64,000 bases of DNA, from positions 2,294,001 through 2,358,000 of the forward strand of contig NZ_CP009354.1 in assembly GCF_000772105.1 (NCBI RefSeq), given 5' to 3'. The notes under the pieces were generated by a model. That model worked only from the letters and a program-made list of their open reading frames with translations. It was not told the DNA's origin and made no database searches. Of this stretch, positions 37,300 to 46,240 are shown one piece after another. Position 1 is the stretch's first letter, and every line of letters begins with the position of its first letter. The DNA comes from Vibrio tubiashii ATCC 19109 (lineage in GTDB: Bacteria > Pseudomonadota > Gammaproteobacteria > Enterobacterales > Vibrionaceae). A program made the translations under genes and the position numbers.

Positions 37300-37416
37300 T
37301 TGAATACTCGATACTACTTGTTACTAGGGGTTGCGGCTGGAACTTTATCTGCCCTGTTTTTGTTTCTAGCGATGTTATTAAGCAGTTGGTTTTTGATAAA
37401 AATGGTTCTTTCCTAG
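37300..37416 (+). CDS. Candidate small membrane peptide (38 aa, TTG start)
   Basis: The ORF reads from TTG at 37300: MNTRYYLLLGVAAGTL at the N-terminus, then a hydrophobic core through SALFLFLAMLLSSWFLI and a short KMVLS end. It would form a single membrane helix. AGAGGG sits about 7 nt before the TTG, and a promoter with a Fur-box-like site lies 17 bp further upstream. I do not recognise the family. Support is the ribosome binding site, promoter and hydrophobicity pattern together, not homology. Confidence 0.4.
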   Translation: MNTRYYLLLGVAAGTLSALFLFLAMLLSSWFLIKMVLS

Positions 37417-37554
37417 CCGTATAGAACGTCCTAGATTGTAAGAATTTTACGTTCTATGAAAACTTTCAGCATAGTGAAAGCATTCAAAGCAAGAGGCTTT
37501 TTTAAGCGCAAAGCATTTGAATGTAACGTGATATACCTTATAGAAAATCATGAA

Positions 37555-37570
37555 ATGAAAGCGATTTCAT
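37555..37570. promoter_or_regulatory. LacI-family operator upstream of the porin gene
   Basis: ATGAAAGCGATTTCAT is a near-perfect palindrome (7 of 8 pairs) with the CG centre typical of LacI-family operators (TGAAA-N-CG-N-TTTCA). The same type of site precedes the lacI-type gene at 39391-39406, so porin and transporter operon are likely co-regulated. Confidence 0.65.
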
Positions 37571-37760
37571 TGAATTCATCACCGGTGAGAAAAATAGATA
37601 TCCAATTGTTTTTAATATTAATAAACGACTCATAATTCTAGAGTGTAGTTTCATGACAGTCTCCTCCTAGGCGTGGTGTGAAGCGCTCAAACCTTTTCAT
37701 CCATTTCATTTTTTAAGATTCCCAATAGAACAAAAACACAATGTCATATAGGGAATTATC

Positions 37761-39089
37761 ATGAAAAAACTTAAGCTATTGCCTATTTCAATTGCAGTGG
37801 CAGCTTCGCTTGCTTCCGTCACCTCTTTTGCTACTGAAACTGAACTACAGGCTCTCGAACAACGCATCCAAGAACTGGAAAGCCGGATGCAGACCGATTA
37901 CGTCAATGACCAGCAACCTGCCGTGCTATCACCTGATATTGAGGTTCCTCTTGGAGTGGTCTTCTCTGGCTATGCTCGCTATGGCGCACATTACCAATCC
38001 GGAGACCAGAAATATGTTCAGGTCGATGGTTCATTTAATGGCTCGTCAGCGATTGGTCGTTTAGGCAACGAAGGCAATGGCGGAGAGTTCCAGTTGGCAA
38101 AGGTCTTTCAAAGTGACAACGGCGCTATCTGGGATGTTGTAGTGATGTTCGACCATTGGGGCGATGAGGTAAACATCAAAAAAGCCTACGCAGGTGCAAC
38201 CAATGTATTTGAAAGCCAGCCCAACGCTTATGTATGGGCAGGGCGTGACTTCCACCAGCGTCCACAACAAGGCATTAATGATTACTTCTGGATGATGCAC
38301 GATGGCCAAGGAGGGGGGATCAACAACCTAGAACTTGGCTCGGTCAAACTTGATTTTGGCGTAGTCGGTGCCGTTGACAGCTGTAGCCCAACGATAGAAC
38401 CAGGTGCTAATCCTTCAATCAATTGTACTGGTGGTGCGGGTACTGGCGACAGTGGCGCTTACGCTTTCACTTCTAAACTGCATGGTATCAATCTTGGCTT
38501 CGCCGACCTTGAGCTGTACGCTAACTACGGATTTGATTCAGAAGCGATTGATGATGCAAAGAGCATTAATGCGTACCAACTAGGAGCGGTTTTCTCTCGC
38601 CCAAATAACAATGGCTCTAACCGACTGGTACTAAGATACTCTGATAACGCGGATAATGGTGTTTTCTGGAAAACCGATAATCTGACGACGCTCTATGCGA
38701 GCTTTGAAGGTAATTCTACTCTTGGTGAAAGTGCCGCTGTTGAGTACTTGCTTGCCTACCACGATTATTCAGTCGATGGCTCTTCAAAGGTCGAAGATGA
38801 GCGAACCAACTACAGTGCCATCGTTCGCCCTATGTACTTCTGGAATGATGTCCACTCGACTTGGTTGGAAGCAGGTTATCAAGTAGTAGACTACGCCAGA
38901 GCCTCTGATGACAACTCTGGTTGGAAAGTGACGCTTTCACAAAACATCGCCTTTGATTGGGGATCTGGTGCACGTCCAATGCTCCGCTTCTACGCAACAG
39001 CAGGTGAAGTCGACAATAAAGCAACCGCAACAACAACCGCTAAGCAAGATACCTTTAGCCTAGGCGCCATGTGGGAAGCCTGGTGGTAA
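37761..39089 (+). CDS. Maltoporin (LamB)-like carbohydrate porin
   Basis: A 442-residue outer-membrane protein. A signal peptide (cut after TSFA) is followed by a coiled-coil start (ALEQRIQELESRMQ), then an 18-strand barrel of LamB type: GYARYGAHYQSGD, GRLGNEGNGGEFQLAKVF, the AGRDFHQRPQQGINDYFW constriction, and a C-terminal aromatic end GAMWEAWW. In this context it is likely the channel for beta-glucosides. It has its own promoter region with an operator and ends in a terminator. Confidence 0.93.
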   Translation: MKKLKLLPISIAVAASLASVTSFATETELQALEQRIQELESRMQTDYVNDQQPAVLSPDIEVPLGVVFSGYARYGAHYQSGDQKYVQVDGSFNGSSAIGRLGNEGNGGEFQLAKVFQSDNGAIWDVVVMFDHWGDEVNIKKAYAGATNVFESQPNAYVWAGRDFHQRPQQGINDYFWMMHDGQGGGINNLELGSVKLDFGVVGAVDSCSPTIEPGANPSINCTGGAGTGDSGAYAFTSKLHGINLGFADLELYANYGFDSEAIDDAKSINAYQLGAVFSRPNNNGSNRLVLRYSDNADNGVFWKTDNLTTLYASFEGNSTLGESAAVEYLLAYHDYSVDGSSKVEDERTNYSAIVRPMYFWNDVHSTWLEAGYQVVDYARASDDNSGWKVTLSQNIAFDWGSGARPMLRFYATAGEVDNKATATTTAKQDTFSLGAMWEAWW

Positions 39090-39168
39090 TCAGCACAATA
39101 CTGTCCAACTATTTCGCTAGCAATCTAACAATATTCCGCTAGCCGCTTCAACTTAACTCCAAACCATT

Positions 39169-39196
39169 TGAGCCGCTTTTTAGCGGCTCTTTTTTT
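39169..39196 (+). terminator. Porin gene terminator
   Basis: Stem GAGCCGCT / AGCGGCTC with short T loop and T7 run, 80 bp after the porin stop. Confidence 0.93.
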
Positions 39197-39257
39197 GTCG
39201 GTAGCAAAACCTAGATTCAATCATCTCAGCAATACATTTGTGCATCAAATAACCATT

Positions 39258-39276
39258 TCATGAAACAGTTTCATGA
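39258..39276. promoter_or_regulatory. Palindrome TCATGAAACAGTTTCATGA
   Basis: Perfect 19-bp palindrome with a single central base, between porin and the LacI-type gene. It shares ATGAAA/TTTCAT halves with the other two operators but has odd spacing, so its role as an operator for the same regulator is less sure. Confidence 0.45.
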
Positions 39277-39340
39277 GGTAGATAGAAACTGCATACCGCT
39301 TCATCCTTTGAACAATAAGGCTTTTCAGGGCTTATTTGAG

Positions 39341-39356
39341 TGTGATTTTTCTCACA
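39341..39356 (+). promoter_or_regulatory. CRP (cAMP receptor protein) site upstream of the LacI-type gene
   Basis: TGTGATTTTTCTCACA: both half sites match the CRP consensus TGTGA-N6-TCACA exactly. It is 95 bp before the start of the first gene of the beta-glucoside transporter operon, upstream of a LacI-type operator. Confidence 0.75.
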
Positions 39357-39390
39357 TAGGCTTTAACTAAGATCTTTAATACTAAGCCTC

Positions 39391-39406
39391 ATGAAAGCGG
39401 TTTCGA
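39391..39406. promoter_or_regulatory. LacI-family operator upstream of the LacI-type regulator gene
   Basis: ATGAAAGCGGTTTCGA matches TGAAA-N-CG-N-TTTCA. An adjacent partial site (CGAAAACGTTCAT) extends it. Located between the CRP site and the regulator start, as for a repressor controlling its own operon. Confidence 0.6.
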
Positions 39407-39450
39407 AAACGTTCATGCGTTTAGGTGAAAAGCAGTTGTAGAGGTAAGTT

Positions 39451-40446
39451 GTGGCAACCATAAAAGATGTTTCTGAGTATGCAGGCGTTTCTCAAGCGAC
39501 AGTATCTCGCGTCATCAATGGCACGAGTCGAGTAAGCCATGACAAAAAGCTCAAGGTTGAGAAAGCCATTCAAGTTCTGGGTTACCGCCCAAACTCAATT
39601 GCTCAGGCACTCGCATCTAGCCGCACTGGCAGCATTGGCATCATAGTCCCTGAGCTCGGTGGTCCGTTTTATTCTGGCATCCTGCATAGTATTGAAAAAA
39701 GGCTACGCCGTTTTGGCTATCACGTAATCGTCACTGCTGGCTCAAATACCGAACAGGGCCAACGTGAGTCGGTGGAATTTCTACTTGGGCGTAGAGTCGA
39801 TGCAATGATTTTGCACACTCAGCACCTCTCAGATGACTACCTCACAGAGCTTGAAGCAAAAGGAGTGGCTTTGGTTTTGGTCAATCGTTTCGTACCAGAA
39901 CTAGCGCAGAACTGTATCGAAATTGATAACGAATTAGGGGGCCAACTGGCAACCGAATATTTGTTGCGAATGGGGCATCGCGACATTGCATGTATTACCG
40001 GCCCTCTGGACAAATCAGATGCACGGGGGCGTCTGCAGGGTTACCGCAAAGCGATTGAAGAAGCGGGACTCCTGTTCGACGAAGCACTGATTTCAGAGGC
40101 CGGTTTTACCGAAGAGTCTGGAATAAGCGCAATGCGTAAGCTGCTCAAGCGTGAACGCCCTTTTACAGCCGTTTTTGCCAGTAATGATCATATGGCTTTC
40201 GGCGCTTTTGAGGTATTGAAAGAGCACAAAATTCAGGTCCCAGAACAGGTGTCACTGATTGGCTTCGATGACATTTTGTTCGCTCGTTATATTTCGCCGC
40301 CTCTTACAACCGTGAATTTTCCCATTGAGCAAATGAGTGCCGAAGCGGTTCAACTGGTTATTCAAATACTCAACAAAAACAAGCGAGATGTGAGCTTCAA
40401 ACTGTCACCTACCCTAGTGCCTCGAAGCTCAGTAAAACAACTCTAA
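39451..40446 (+). CDS. LacI-family transcriptional regulator of the beta-glucoside locus
   Basis: A 331-residue repressor starting at GTG. The helix-turn-helix is TIKDVSEYAGVSQATVSRVI with the hinge region RPNSIAQALA, followed by a periplasmic-binding-protein-like ligand domain (GSIGIIVPELGGPFYSGIL; VSLIGFDDILFARYISPPLTT). It lies 24 bp before the binding protein gene as the first gene of the operon. Its operator sites are predicted at 39391 and 37555. The inducer is inferred to be a beta-glucoside or its hydrolysis product. Confidence 0.92.
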   Translation: MATIKDVSEYAGVSQATVSRVINGTSRVSHDKKLKVEKAIQVLGYRPNSIAQALASSRTGSIGIIVPELGGPFYSGILHSIEKRLRRFGYHVIVTAGSNTEQGQRESVEFLLGRRVDAMILHTQHLSDDYLTELEAKGVALVLVNRFVPELAQNCIEIDNELGGQLATEYLLRMGHRDIACITGPLDKSDARGRLQGYRKAIEEAGLLFDEALISEAGFTEESGISAMRKLLKRERPFTAVFASNDHMAFGAFEVLKEHKIQVPEQVSLIGFDDILFARYISPPLTTVNFPIEQMSAEAVQLVIQILNKNKRDVSFKLSPTLVPRSSVKQL

Positions 40447-40470
40447 ATAAAGTCATTTAAGGACAAGAAG

Positions 40471-41715
40471 ATGAAACTAAAAACTTTGACGCTTGCCACT
40501 GTCACCGCACTTGGACTTGCTACGACAGTCAACGCCGCCGACTCAAATATTCGCTTTGACGGCTTCCCAGATTTCGATAGCAGTCTCAAGGTTCTACTGC
40601 CTGACTTCGAAAAGGAGACAGGAATCAAGGTCGATTATCTGATGAACAATCATGGCGACCACCACACCAAACTGACCACTAACCTTGCGACAGGCTCAGG
40701 TGCAGGCGATGTTATTGTCGTTGATGTTGAAAAAATTGGCCCTTTTGTCGCTTCTGGCGGTTTAGTTAACCTATCTGAAAACTATGGTGCCGATAAGTTT
40801 GCCGAGAGTTTTGCTCCTTATGCTTGGGCGCAAGGTAAAGGTGCCGACGGTGATGTTTATGGTATGCCTGTCGACCTAGGCCCTGGGGTAATGTACTACC
40901 GCAGTGATGTGTTTGCTAAAGCGGGCATTGATGTAAACCAAGCGATCAAAGACTGGGATTCTTACATCAAAGCGGGTGAAGAGCTGAAGAAAAAAGACGT
41001 TTACCTGATTGCCTCTGCGGCCGACGTTGCCCAAGCGATTATCTTCACCACTGTGCCTGAGGGAGAAGGGCTCTACTTCGATACAGACGGTAACCCTGTG
41101 GTCACCTCTGAACGCTTTGTACATGCATTCGAAGTGGCAAAAGAGATCCGTGAAAAAGGCTTAGATGCGCGAATCTTAGCGTGGTCAAACGAATGGTATG
41201 AAGGTTTCCGCAATGGCACCTTTGCCACTCAATTATCTGGTGCATGGCTGCTTGGTCACCTCAATAACTGGATCGCACCTGAAACCGCAGGTAACTGGGG
41301 CGTTTCTCACCTACCAGATGGTATCTATGGTAGCTGGGGTGGCTCTTTCCTCTCAATTCCAACTCAGTCAAAACACCAAGATGAAGCGTGGAAACTGATT
41401 GAATACATGACAACGCGTCGTGATATTCAACTTAAGCACTTTGAAACCATTGCGGCATTCCCAGCCAACACCCAAACCTACGATGACGCTTTGTTCCAAG
41501 AGGAAGTCGAATTCCTCGGTGGTCAAAAAGCCCGTTTGCTGTTTGCTGATGTGGCGAAAAACATCAAGCCTGTCGCTCCGGCTAAAGGTGACCATGTTGC
41601 TCGCTCGATAATCTTAGAAAATGCTCTGATGGAAGTGCTTGATGAAGGTAAAGACATCAAAACTGCACTCAAAGAAGCAGAACGCATGATTAAGCGTCGT
41701 ACACGCAATCTTTAA
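40471..41715 (+). CDS. Sugar ABC transporter substrate-binding protein
   Basis: A 414-residue periplasmic protein with signal peptide (MKLKTLTLATVTALGLATTVNA). It shows the CUT1 solute-binding fold (VYGMPVDLGPGVMYYRSDVF, YGSWGGSFLSIPTQSKHQDE). It is the second gene of the operon, followed by two permeases and an ATPase. The neighbouring beta-glucosidase suggests a beta-linked disaccharide such as cellobiose as ligand. A strong stem-loop follows the gene. Confidence 0.92.
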   Translation: MKLKTLTLATVTALGLATTVNAADSNIRFDGFPDFDSSLKVLLPDFEKETGIKVDYLMNNHGDHHTKLTTNLATGSGAGDVIVVDVEKIGPFVASGGLVNLSENYGADKFAESFAPYAWAQGKGADGDVYGMPVDLGPGVMYYRSDVFAKAGIDVNQAIKDWDSYIKAGEELKKKDVYLIASAADVAQAIIFTTVPEGEGLYFDTDGNPVVTSERFVHAFEVAKEIREKGLDARILAWSNEWYEGFRNGTFATQLSGAWLLGHLNNWIAPETAGNWGVSHLPDGIYGSWGGSFLSIPTQSKHQDEAWKLIEYMTTRRDIQLKHFETIAAFPANTQTYDDALFQEEVEFLGGQKARLLFADVAKNIKPVAPAKGDHVARSIILENALMEVLDEGKDIKTALKEAERMIKRRTRNL

Positions 41716-41737
41716 TTGGTTACATATTTGGTAAGAA

Positions 41738-41760
41738 AGGAAGGCGTACTGCGCCTTCCT
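41738..41760 (+). other. Intra-operon stem-loop after the binding protein gene
   Basis: Stem AGGAAGGCG / CGCCTTCCT with a 5-nt loop and no T-run, in the gap between binding protein and first permease. Such stems commonly protect upstream mRNA and raise binding-protein yield relative to the membrane subunits. Confidence 0.6.
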
Positions 41761-41777
41761 GACTAGAGGTCGTTACT

Positions 41778-42767
41778 ATGAATCATGCAGCGAGCAAGGT
41801 TATGGAAACATCACAACGCGAAAGCCTTTTTTCTCGCCTGAGTTTGAAAGCGCTTACACCGTATGGATTCCTACTGCCGTTTTTGATTATTTTCTCGGTA
41901 TTTGGGATTTTCCCACTGCTTTTTTCTATCTATCTCTCTTTTCATGAGTGGAACCCGGTCGAAGGCCTTGGCGCTATGGACTATGTGGGGCTAGAGAACT
42001 ACCACATTGCCCTAACCGACCCTTGGTTGTGGCGCTCATTAAAAAACACACTCTGGCTTGCGATTACGTCAGGTGTGGCACAGCACTTAGTCGCTCTGCC
42101 CGTTGCCTACATTTTGGTCTCGATGGGGGATCGTCTTCGCCACTGGTTAACATCCGCGTACTTTCTTCCTTTCATTACCTCGACGGTTGCGGCATCGCTG
42201 ATCTTTTTCAACATGTATTCGCCCAACTCAGGAATCATTAACCAAAGCTTGATGGCATTAGCGGATAGCTCTTTGTTTGGCTGGGCATTTGCTTGGGTAA
42301 ATGACTACCAACCAATCCGTTGGCTTGATGACGCCACCATGGTGAAACCGTCTATCGCAATTATGGTGTTCTGGAAATACACCGGCTTCAACATTGTGCT
42401 CTACACAACCGGTTTGATGACAATTCCAAAAGATATTCTTGAAGCCGCCCGTATGGATGGTGCTAACGCTTGGCGTCGATTCTGGAGCATTTCATTACCT
42501 ATGATTCGTCCATTTATCTTCTTTGCAGTCACCATGACCATCATCGGCAACCTGCAGCTGTTTGAAGAACCGTTCGTGTTAACACGTGGCACGGGTGGTA
42601 CCGGCCAATCTGGCTTAACCATCTCAATGTACTTATACAAAGTGGGTTGGGAATGGCTTGAAATGGGCACCGCTTCAGCGATCTCTTGGCTGCTGTTTAT
42701 GTTGATTGCTGGCTGTACCGCAATTCAATTCTTCTTCTTCGGTAAAAAAGGTCTGGGAGAGCAATAA
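41778..42767 (+). CDS. Sugar ABC transporter permease, CUT1 type (first subunit)
   Basis: A 329-residue inner-membrane subunit with about six helices. The EAA-like loop is KDILEAARMDGANAWRRFWSISLPM, the contact with the ATPase. MalF-like N-terminal region (YGFLLPFLIIFSVFGIFPLLF). The start at 41778 has AGAGGTCG upstream. Its stop codon lies 1 bp before the next permease start. Confidence 0.93.
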   Translation: MNHAASKVMETSQRESLFSRLSLKALTPYGFLLPFLIIFSVFGIFPLLFSIYLSFHEWNPVEGLGAMDYVGLENYHIALTDPWLWRSLKNTLWLAITSGVAQHLVALPVAYILVSMGDRLRHWLTSAYFLPFITSTVAASLIFFNMYSPNSGIINQSLMALADSSLFGWAFAWVNDYQPIRWLDDATMVKPSIAIMVFWKYTGFNIVLYTTGLMTIPKDILEAARMDGANAWRRFWSISLPMIRPFIFFAVTMTIIGNLQLFEEPFVLTRGTGGTGQSGLTISMYLYKVGWEWLEMGTASAISWLLFMLIAGCTAIQFFFFGKKGLGEQ

Positions 42768-42768
42768 G

Positions 42769-43650
42769 ATGACGACAAACTCGATAACTTCTCCTCGCTG
42801 GCGACCAAGTGATCGTAGCCTAGAGATATTTACCAAGCTGCTGATGGCATTACTTGCTGTAGTCCTGATCGTTTCTGCGATTATGACCGTGTTCCCTTTC
42901 CTGTGGTCTGCACTGCTATCCACGCGTGATAGAACGGAGATCTTTGGCTCTGGGATCAGCTTCGCTATCGGCGACAGCTTAGCGGTTAACTACGCCAAGC
43001 TATTGGAAATCATGCCATTCTGGCAAGCGATGTTTAACTCAATCTACATCGCGTTTTTGGGCACCACGATTTCATTACTGTTTTGTAGCATGGGTGGCTA
43101 TGCGTTTGCTGTCTACAAGTTCAAAGGCAAAACCTTGCTGTTTGGTATGTTGGTCGGCTCGATGATGATCCCACCAGTGCTCAGTTTGATCCCCTACTTC
43201 ATGATCGTCAAATTCCTTGGCTTGCTCGATAACCATCTAGCTGTGTGGCTGCCGTTTACCACTACACCATTTGGTATTTTCCTGATGCGACAGCATGTCG
43301 TTGCGTCAGTACCTAAGGAGTTGTTAGAAGCGGCTAAGCTCGATGGCGCAGGCGAGTTTAGAACCTACTGGAGTGTTGTCCTACCACTGATGAAACCCGC
43401 TCTAGCAACACTTGCTATCGTTCAATTCGTTTTCTTCTGGAACATGTTTATGCAGCCTCTGGTTGTACTCACTACTCCAGAAAACTATGTCATTACCCAA
43501 GCGCTACGCAGCGTCCAAGGTATCCCAAATACCCCTTGGGGAGCGGTCATGCTAGGTACAACCATTTCGATTCTTCCACTGGTTGTTACTTATCTATTCG
43601 CGTCGAAACAAATGATTAGCGGCCTGACGTCAGGCGCTGTTAAAGGCTAA
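42769..43650 (+). CDS. Sugar ABC transporter permease, CUT1 type (second subunit)
   Basis: A 293-residue MalG-like subunit with about six membrane helices and the EAA loop KELLEAAKLDGAGEFRTYWS. I chose ATG 42769, one base beyond the previous stop codon, with GGGAGAGC upstream; an in-frame extension would overlap the previous gene by 60 bp. Forms the transporter channel with the first permease. Confidence 0.93.
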   Translation: MTTNSITSPRWRPSDRSLEIFTKLLMALLAVVLIVSAIMTVFPFLWSALLSTRDRTEIFGSGISFAIGDSLAVNYAKLLEIMPFWQAMFNSIYIAFLGTTISLLFCSMGGYAFAVYKFKGKTLLFGMLVGSMMIPPVLSLIPYFMIVKFLGLLDNHLAVWLPFTTTPFGIFLMRQHVVASVPKELLEAAKLDGAGEFRTYWSVVLPLMKPALATLAIVQFVFFWNMFMQPLVVLTTPENYVITQALRSVQGIPNTPWGAVMLGTTISILPLVVTYLFASKQMISGLTSGAVKG

Positions 43651-43666
43651 AAAGGTTTAAATAACA

Positions 43667-45016
43667 ATGAATAAATTCCAACTTCCTACTGATTCTAAAT
43701 TACGCAGCCCAGAGTTCTTGTTTGGCGTCGCCACGTCTTCTTATCAGATTGAGGGTGGTGCTCAACTTGGTGGACGAAGCCCATCTATCTGGGACACCTT
43801 CTGCAATAAGCCAGGTGCAGTAGATAACGCAGACAACGGCGATGTTGCCTGTGACCATTTCCATCTTTGGAAACAAGACATTGAGATGATTCAAGGGCTA
43901 GGTGTCGACGCATACCGACTGTCTATGGCATGGCCCCGCATCATTCCTCAAGACGGTGTAGTCAATCAAGAAGGGCTAAAGTTCTATGAACAGATCATCG
44001 ATGAATGTCACGCGCGGGGTTTAAAAGTCTTTGTCACACTTTATCACTGGGACCTTCCTCAGTACCTTGAAGATAAAGGGGGCTGGCTGAACCGAGAAAC
44101 CGCTTACAAATTTGAGCAGTACGCTAACATAGTCAGTGAGTACTTCGGCGATAAAATCGACTCCTACGCCACGCTTAACGAACCGTTTTGCTCTTCGTAT
44201 CTAGGTTATCGTTGGGGAATCCATGCGCCGGGTATAAAGGGCGAACGCGAGGGCTTTTTGTCGGCTCACCACCTAATGCTAGCTCATGGCTTAGCGATTC
44301 CTCACATGCGTAAGAATGCCCCTAACGCCATGCATGGTTGTGTGTTCAATGCCACACCAGCGTACCCTTTAAATGATAGCGATGTGGCTGCTGCCGAGTA
44401 TTCAGATGCAGAAGGTTTCCACTGGTTTATGGACCCAGTGCTGAAAGGTGAATATCCGCAGTTAGTTCTTGAGCGTCAATCTCACAATATGCCGATGATC
44501 TTAGAGGGCGATCTCGACATTATCCGCACCGACTTGGACTTTATCGGTATTAACTTCTACACCCGCTGCGTGGTTCGCTTTGATGAAAATGGTGATATCA
44601 AAGACGTGCCTCAGCCAGAAAATGAACATACCTTTATCGGCTGGGAGATCTACCCACAAGCACTCACTGATCTACTACTCCGTCTTAACGACCGTTACGA
44701 CAACCTGCCGCCACTTTACATCACTGAAAATGGGGCTGCAGGAGAAGACGATTGTATCAATGGTGAAGTGAATGACACCCAACGTGTTAACTATTTCCAA
44801 GCACACTTAGAAGCGGTGGATAGCGCTATTAAATCTGGTGTCAACGTACAAGGCTACTTCGCATGGAGCCTAATGGATAACTTCGAGTGGGCATTTGGTT
44901 ACAAGCAGCGTTTCGGTATCGTGCACGTTGAGTATGAAACCCAAAAACGTACGCTAAAACAGAGCGCCATTGCTTACCGTAACATGCTACTTGAGCGCCG
45001 AGAGGAGAATTTGTAA
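43667..45016 (+). CDS. Beta-glucosidase, GH1 family
   Basis: A 449-residue cytosolic glycoside hydrolase. The family start [15 protein letters not shown] is present. The acid/base glutamate is in [17 protein letters not shown] (about residue 169) and the nucleophile in PLYITENGA (about 357). The substrate-end residues [13 protein letters not shown] indicate an unphosphorylated glucoside, not a 6-phospho-glucoside as in PTS systems. It would release glucose from the imported disaccharide. Start ATG 43667; ends overlapping the ATPase gene by one base. Confidence 0.93.
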   Translation: MNKFQLPTDSKLRSPEFLFGVATSSYQIEGGAQLGGRSPSIWDTFCNKPGAVDNADNGDVACDHFHLWKQDIEMIQGLGVDAYRLSMAWPRIIPQDGVVNQEGLKFYEQIIDECHARGLKVFVTLYHWDLPQYLEDKGGWLNRETAYKFEQYANIVSEYFGDKIDSYATLNEPFCSSYLGYRWGIHAPGIKGEREGFLSAHHLMLAHGLAIPHMRKNAPNAMHGCVFNATPAYPLNDSDVAAAEYSDAEGFHWFMDPVLKGEYPQLVLERQSHNMPMILEGDLDIIRTDLDFIGINFYTRCVVRFDENGDIKDVPQPENEHTFIGWEIYPQALTDLLLRLNDRYDNLPPLYITENGAAGEDDCINGEVNDTQRVNYFQAHLEAVDSAIKSGVNVQGYFAWSLMDNFEWAFGYKQRFGIVHVEYETQKRTLKQSAIAYRNMLLERREENL

Positions 45017-46110
45017 TGGCTAAAGTTGAATTCAAAAACATCAAGAAATCTTACGACGATGTCGAGGTAGTGAAACACTTCGATTTCACCGTCAACGATG
45101 GTGAGTTTGTGGTTTTCCTCGGTCCATCTGGTTGCGGCAAGTCAACCACGCTGCGCATGCTGGCTGGCCTAGAAAGCATCACTGCTGGCGAGATACTTGT
45201 TGGCGATAAGCTGATGAATAAAATCGATGCTAAAGATAGAGACTTAGCGATGGTATTCCAGAGCTATGCACTTTACCCACATATGACGGTATACGAAAAC
45301 ATCGCATTTGCCCTCAAGCTCAAAGGCATGGCAAAAAGCCAGATTGATGTTGAAGTGCGTAAAGCAGCAAAAATGTTGGAACTAGAGCCACTTCTCGATC
45401 GCAAACCTAAAGAGCTTTCTGGTGGACAGCGTCAGCGAGTTGCAATGGGGCGAGCTATGGTCCGTACACCAAAAGTGTTCTTGTTTGATGAGCCGCTTTC
45501 AAACTTAGATGCCAAGCTGCGCGGTACCATGCGCGAAGAGATCAAGCAGCTTCATCGAGAACTACAAACTACCACTATCTACGTCACCCATGACCAAATA
45601 GAAGCCATGACACTGGCTGATCGTATTGTCATTCTCAAAGATGGCTATGTCGCACAAGTTGGTACACCAACACAAGTATTCCAGCAACCTGCTAATAAGT
45701 TTGTTGCTCAGTTCATTGGTAACCCATCGATGAACATGCTTGACGCACAATTAGTTGGCGATGAAGGCAATTGGCAGATAGAGCTTGGTGATGTGCGCAT
45801 CCCGCTTCCACAGCGTTTCCACGCGCATGCCTCTAAAAATCTATCACTTCACTTCGGTGTTAGACCAACGGATATCCACCTGCGTGCCGAACAGGTGGAC
45901 CATGATCGGGTTCTGCCGTTACCGGTCAAGATCAAGGACAAAGAACTGCTGGGCGCAAGCATACTGCTAAAAACGGAAATAGCGGGGCAGCCACTGATGG
46001 TAGAAACACAAGCGGCGGAAGTTGATGTCAATGAACTGACTCTGTATCTCGATTTAGATGCGGTTCACCTGTTTGATGCCTTGAGTGAAAATTCACTGGC
46101 CACCTTCTAA
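45016..46110 (+). CDS. Sugar ABC transporter ATP-binding protein (MsmK/UgpC type)
   Basis: A 364-residue ATPase. Walker A is [10 protein letters not shown], the signature [14 protein letters not shown], Walker [11 protein letters not shown] and the switch His in VTHDQ. The C-terminal TOBE-like domain (about 240-360) fits CUT1 ATPases that can serve several sugar systems. The start overlaps the GH1 stop codon (TAATG), so translation is coupled. Last gene of the transport operon before the terminator. Confidence 0.95.
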   Translation: MAKVEFKNIKKSYDDVEVVKHFDFTVNDGEFVVFLGPSGCGKSTTLRMLAGLESITAGEILVGDKLMNKIDAKDRDLAMVFQSYALYPHMTVYENIAFALKLKGMAKSQIDVEVRKAAKMLELEPLLDRKPKELSGGQRQRVAMGRAMVRTPKVFLFDEPLSNLDAKLRGTMREEIKQLHRELQTTTIYVTHDQIEAMTLADRIVILKDGYVAQVGTPTQVFQQPANKFVAQFIGNPSMNMLDAQLVGDEGNWQIELGDVRIPLPQRFHAHASKNLSLHFGVRPTDIHLRAEQVDHDRVLPLPVKIKDKELLGASILLKTEIAGQPLMVETQAAEVDVNELTLYLDLDAVHLFDALSENSLATF

Positions 46111-46119
46111 AAGCGTGAG

Positions 46120-46152
46120 TAAGCCGATGCTCACTTAAGCATCGGCTTATTA
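46120..46152 (+). terminator. Terminator after the ABC ATPase gene
   Basis: Stem TAAGCCGATGC / GCATCGGCTTA with an 8-nt loop. T-run is weak (TTAATAG), so termination may be partial. Confidence 0.7.
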
Positions 46153-46240
46153 ATAGACCTCTCACTTCCCTATCAGCTGTATTGAGCTCTGACTGGGTGT
46201 TTTCTATATTCAGTATTTGGCTTGCTTTGTTGTTGGTTCG

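Larger units (their letters stand above)
37196..37760. other. Intergenic region between the deacetylase-like gene and the porin gene
   Basis: 565 bp with three features reported separately: a Fur-box-like site with a promoter (37241-37283), a possible small membrane peptide ORF (37300-37416), and a LacI-type operator (37555-37570). A second possible operator (TGTGAAGCGCTCAAAC, about 37676-37691) lies closer to the porin start. No other RNA or gene seen. Confidence 0.5.
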
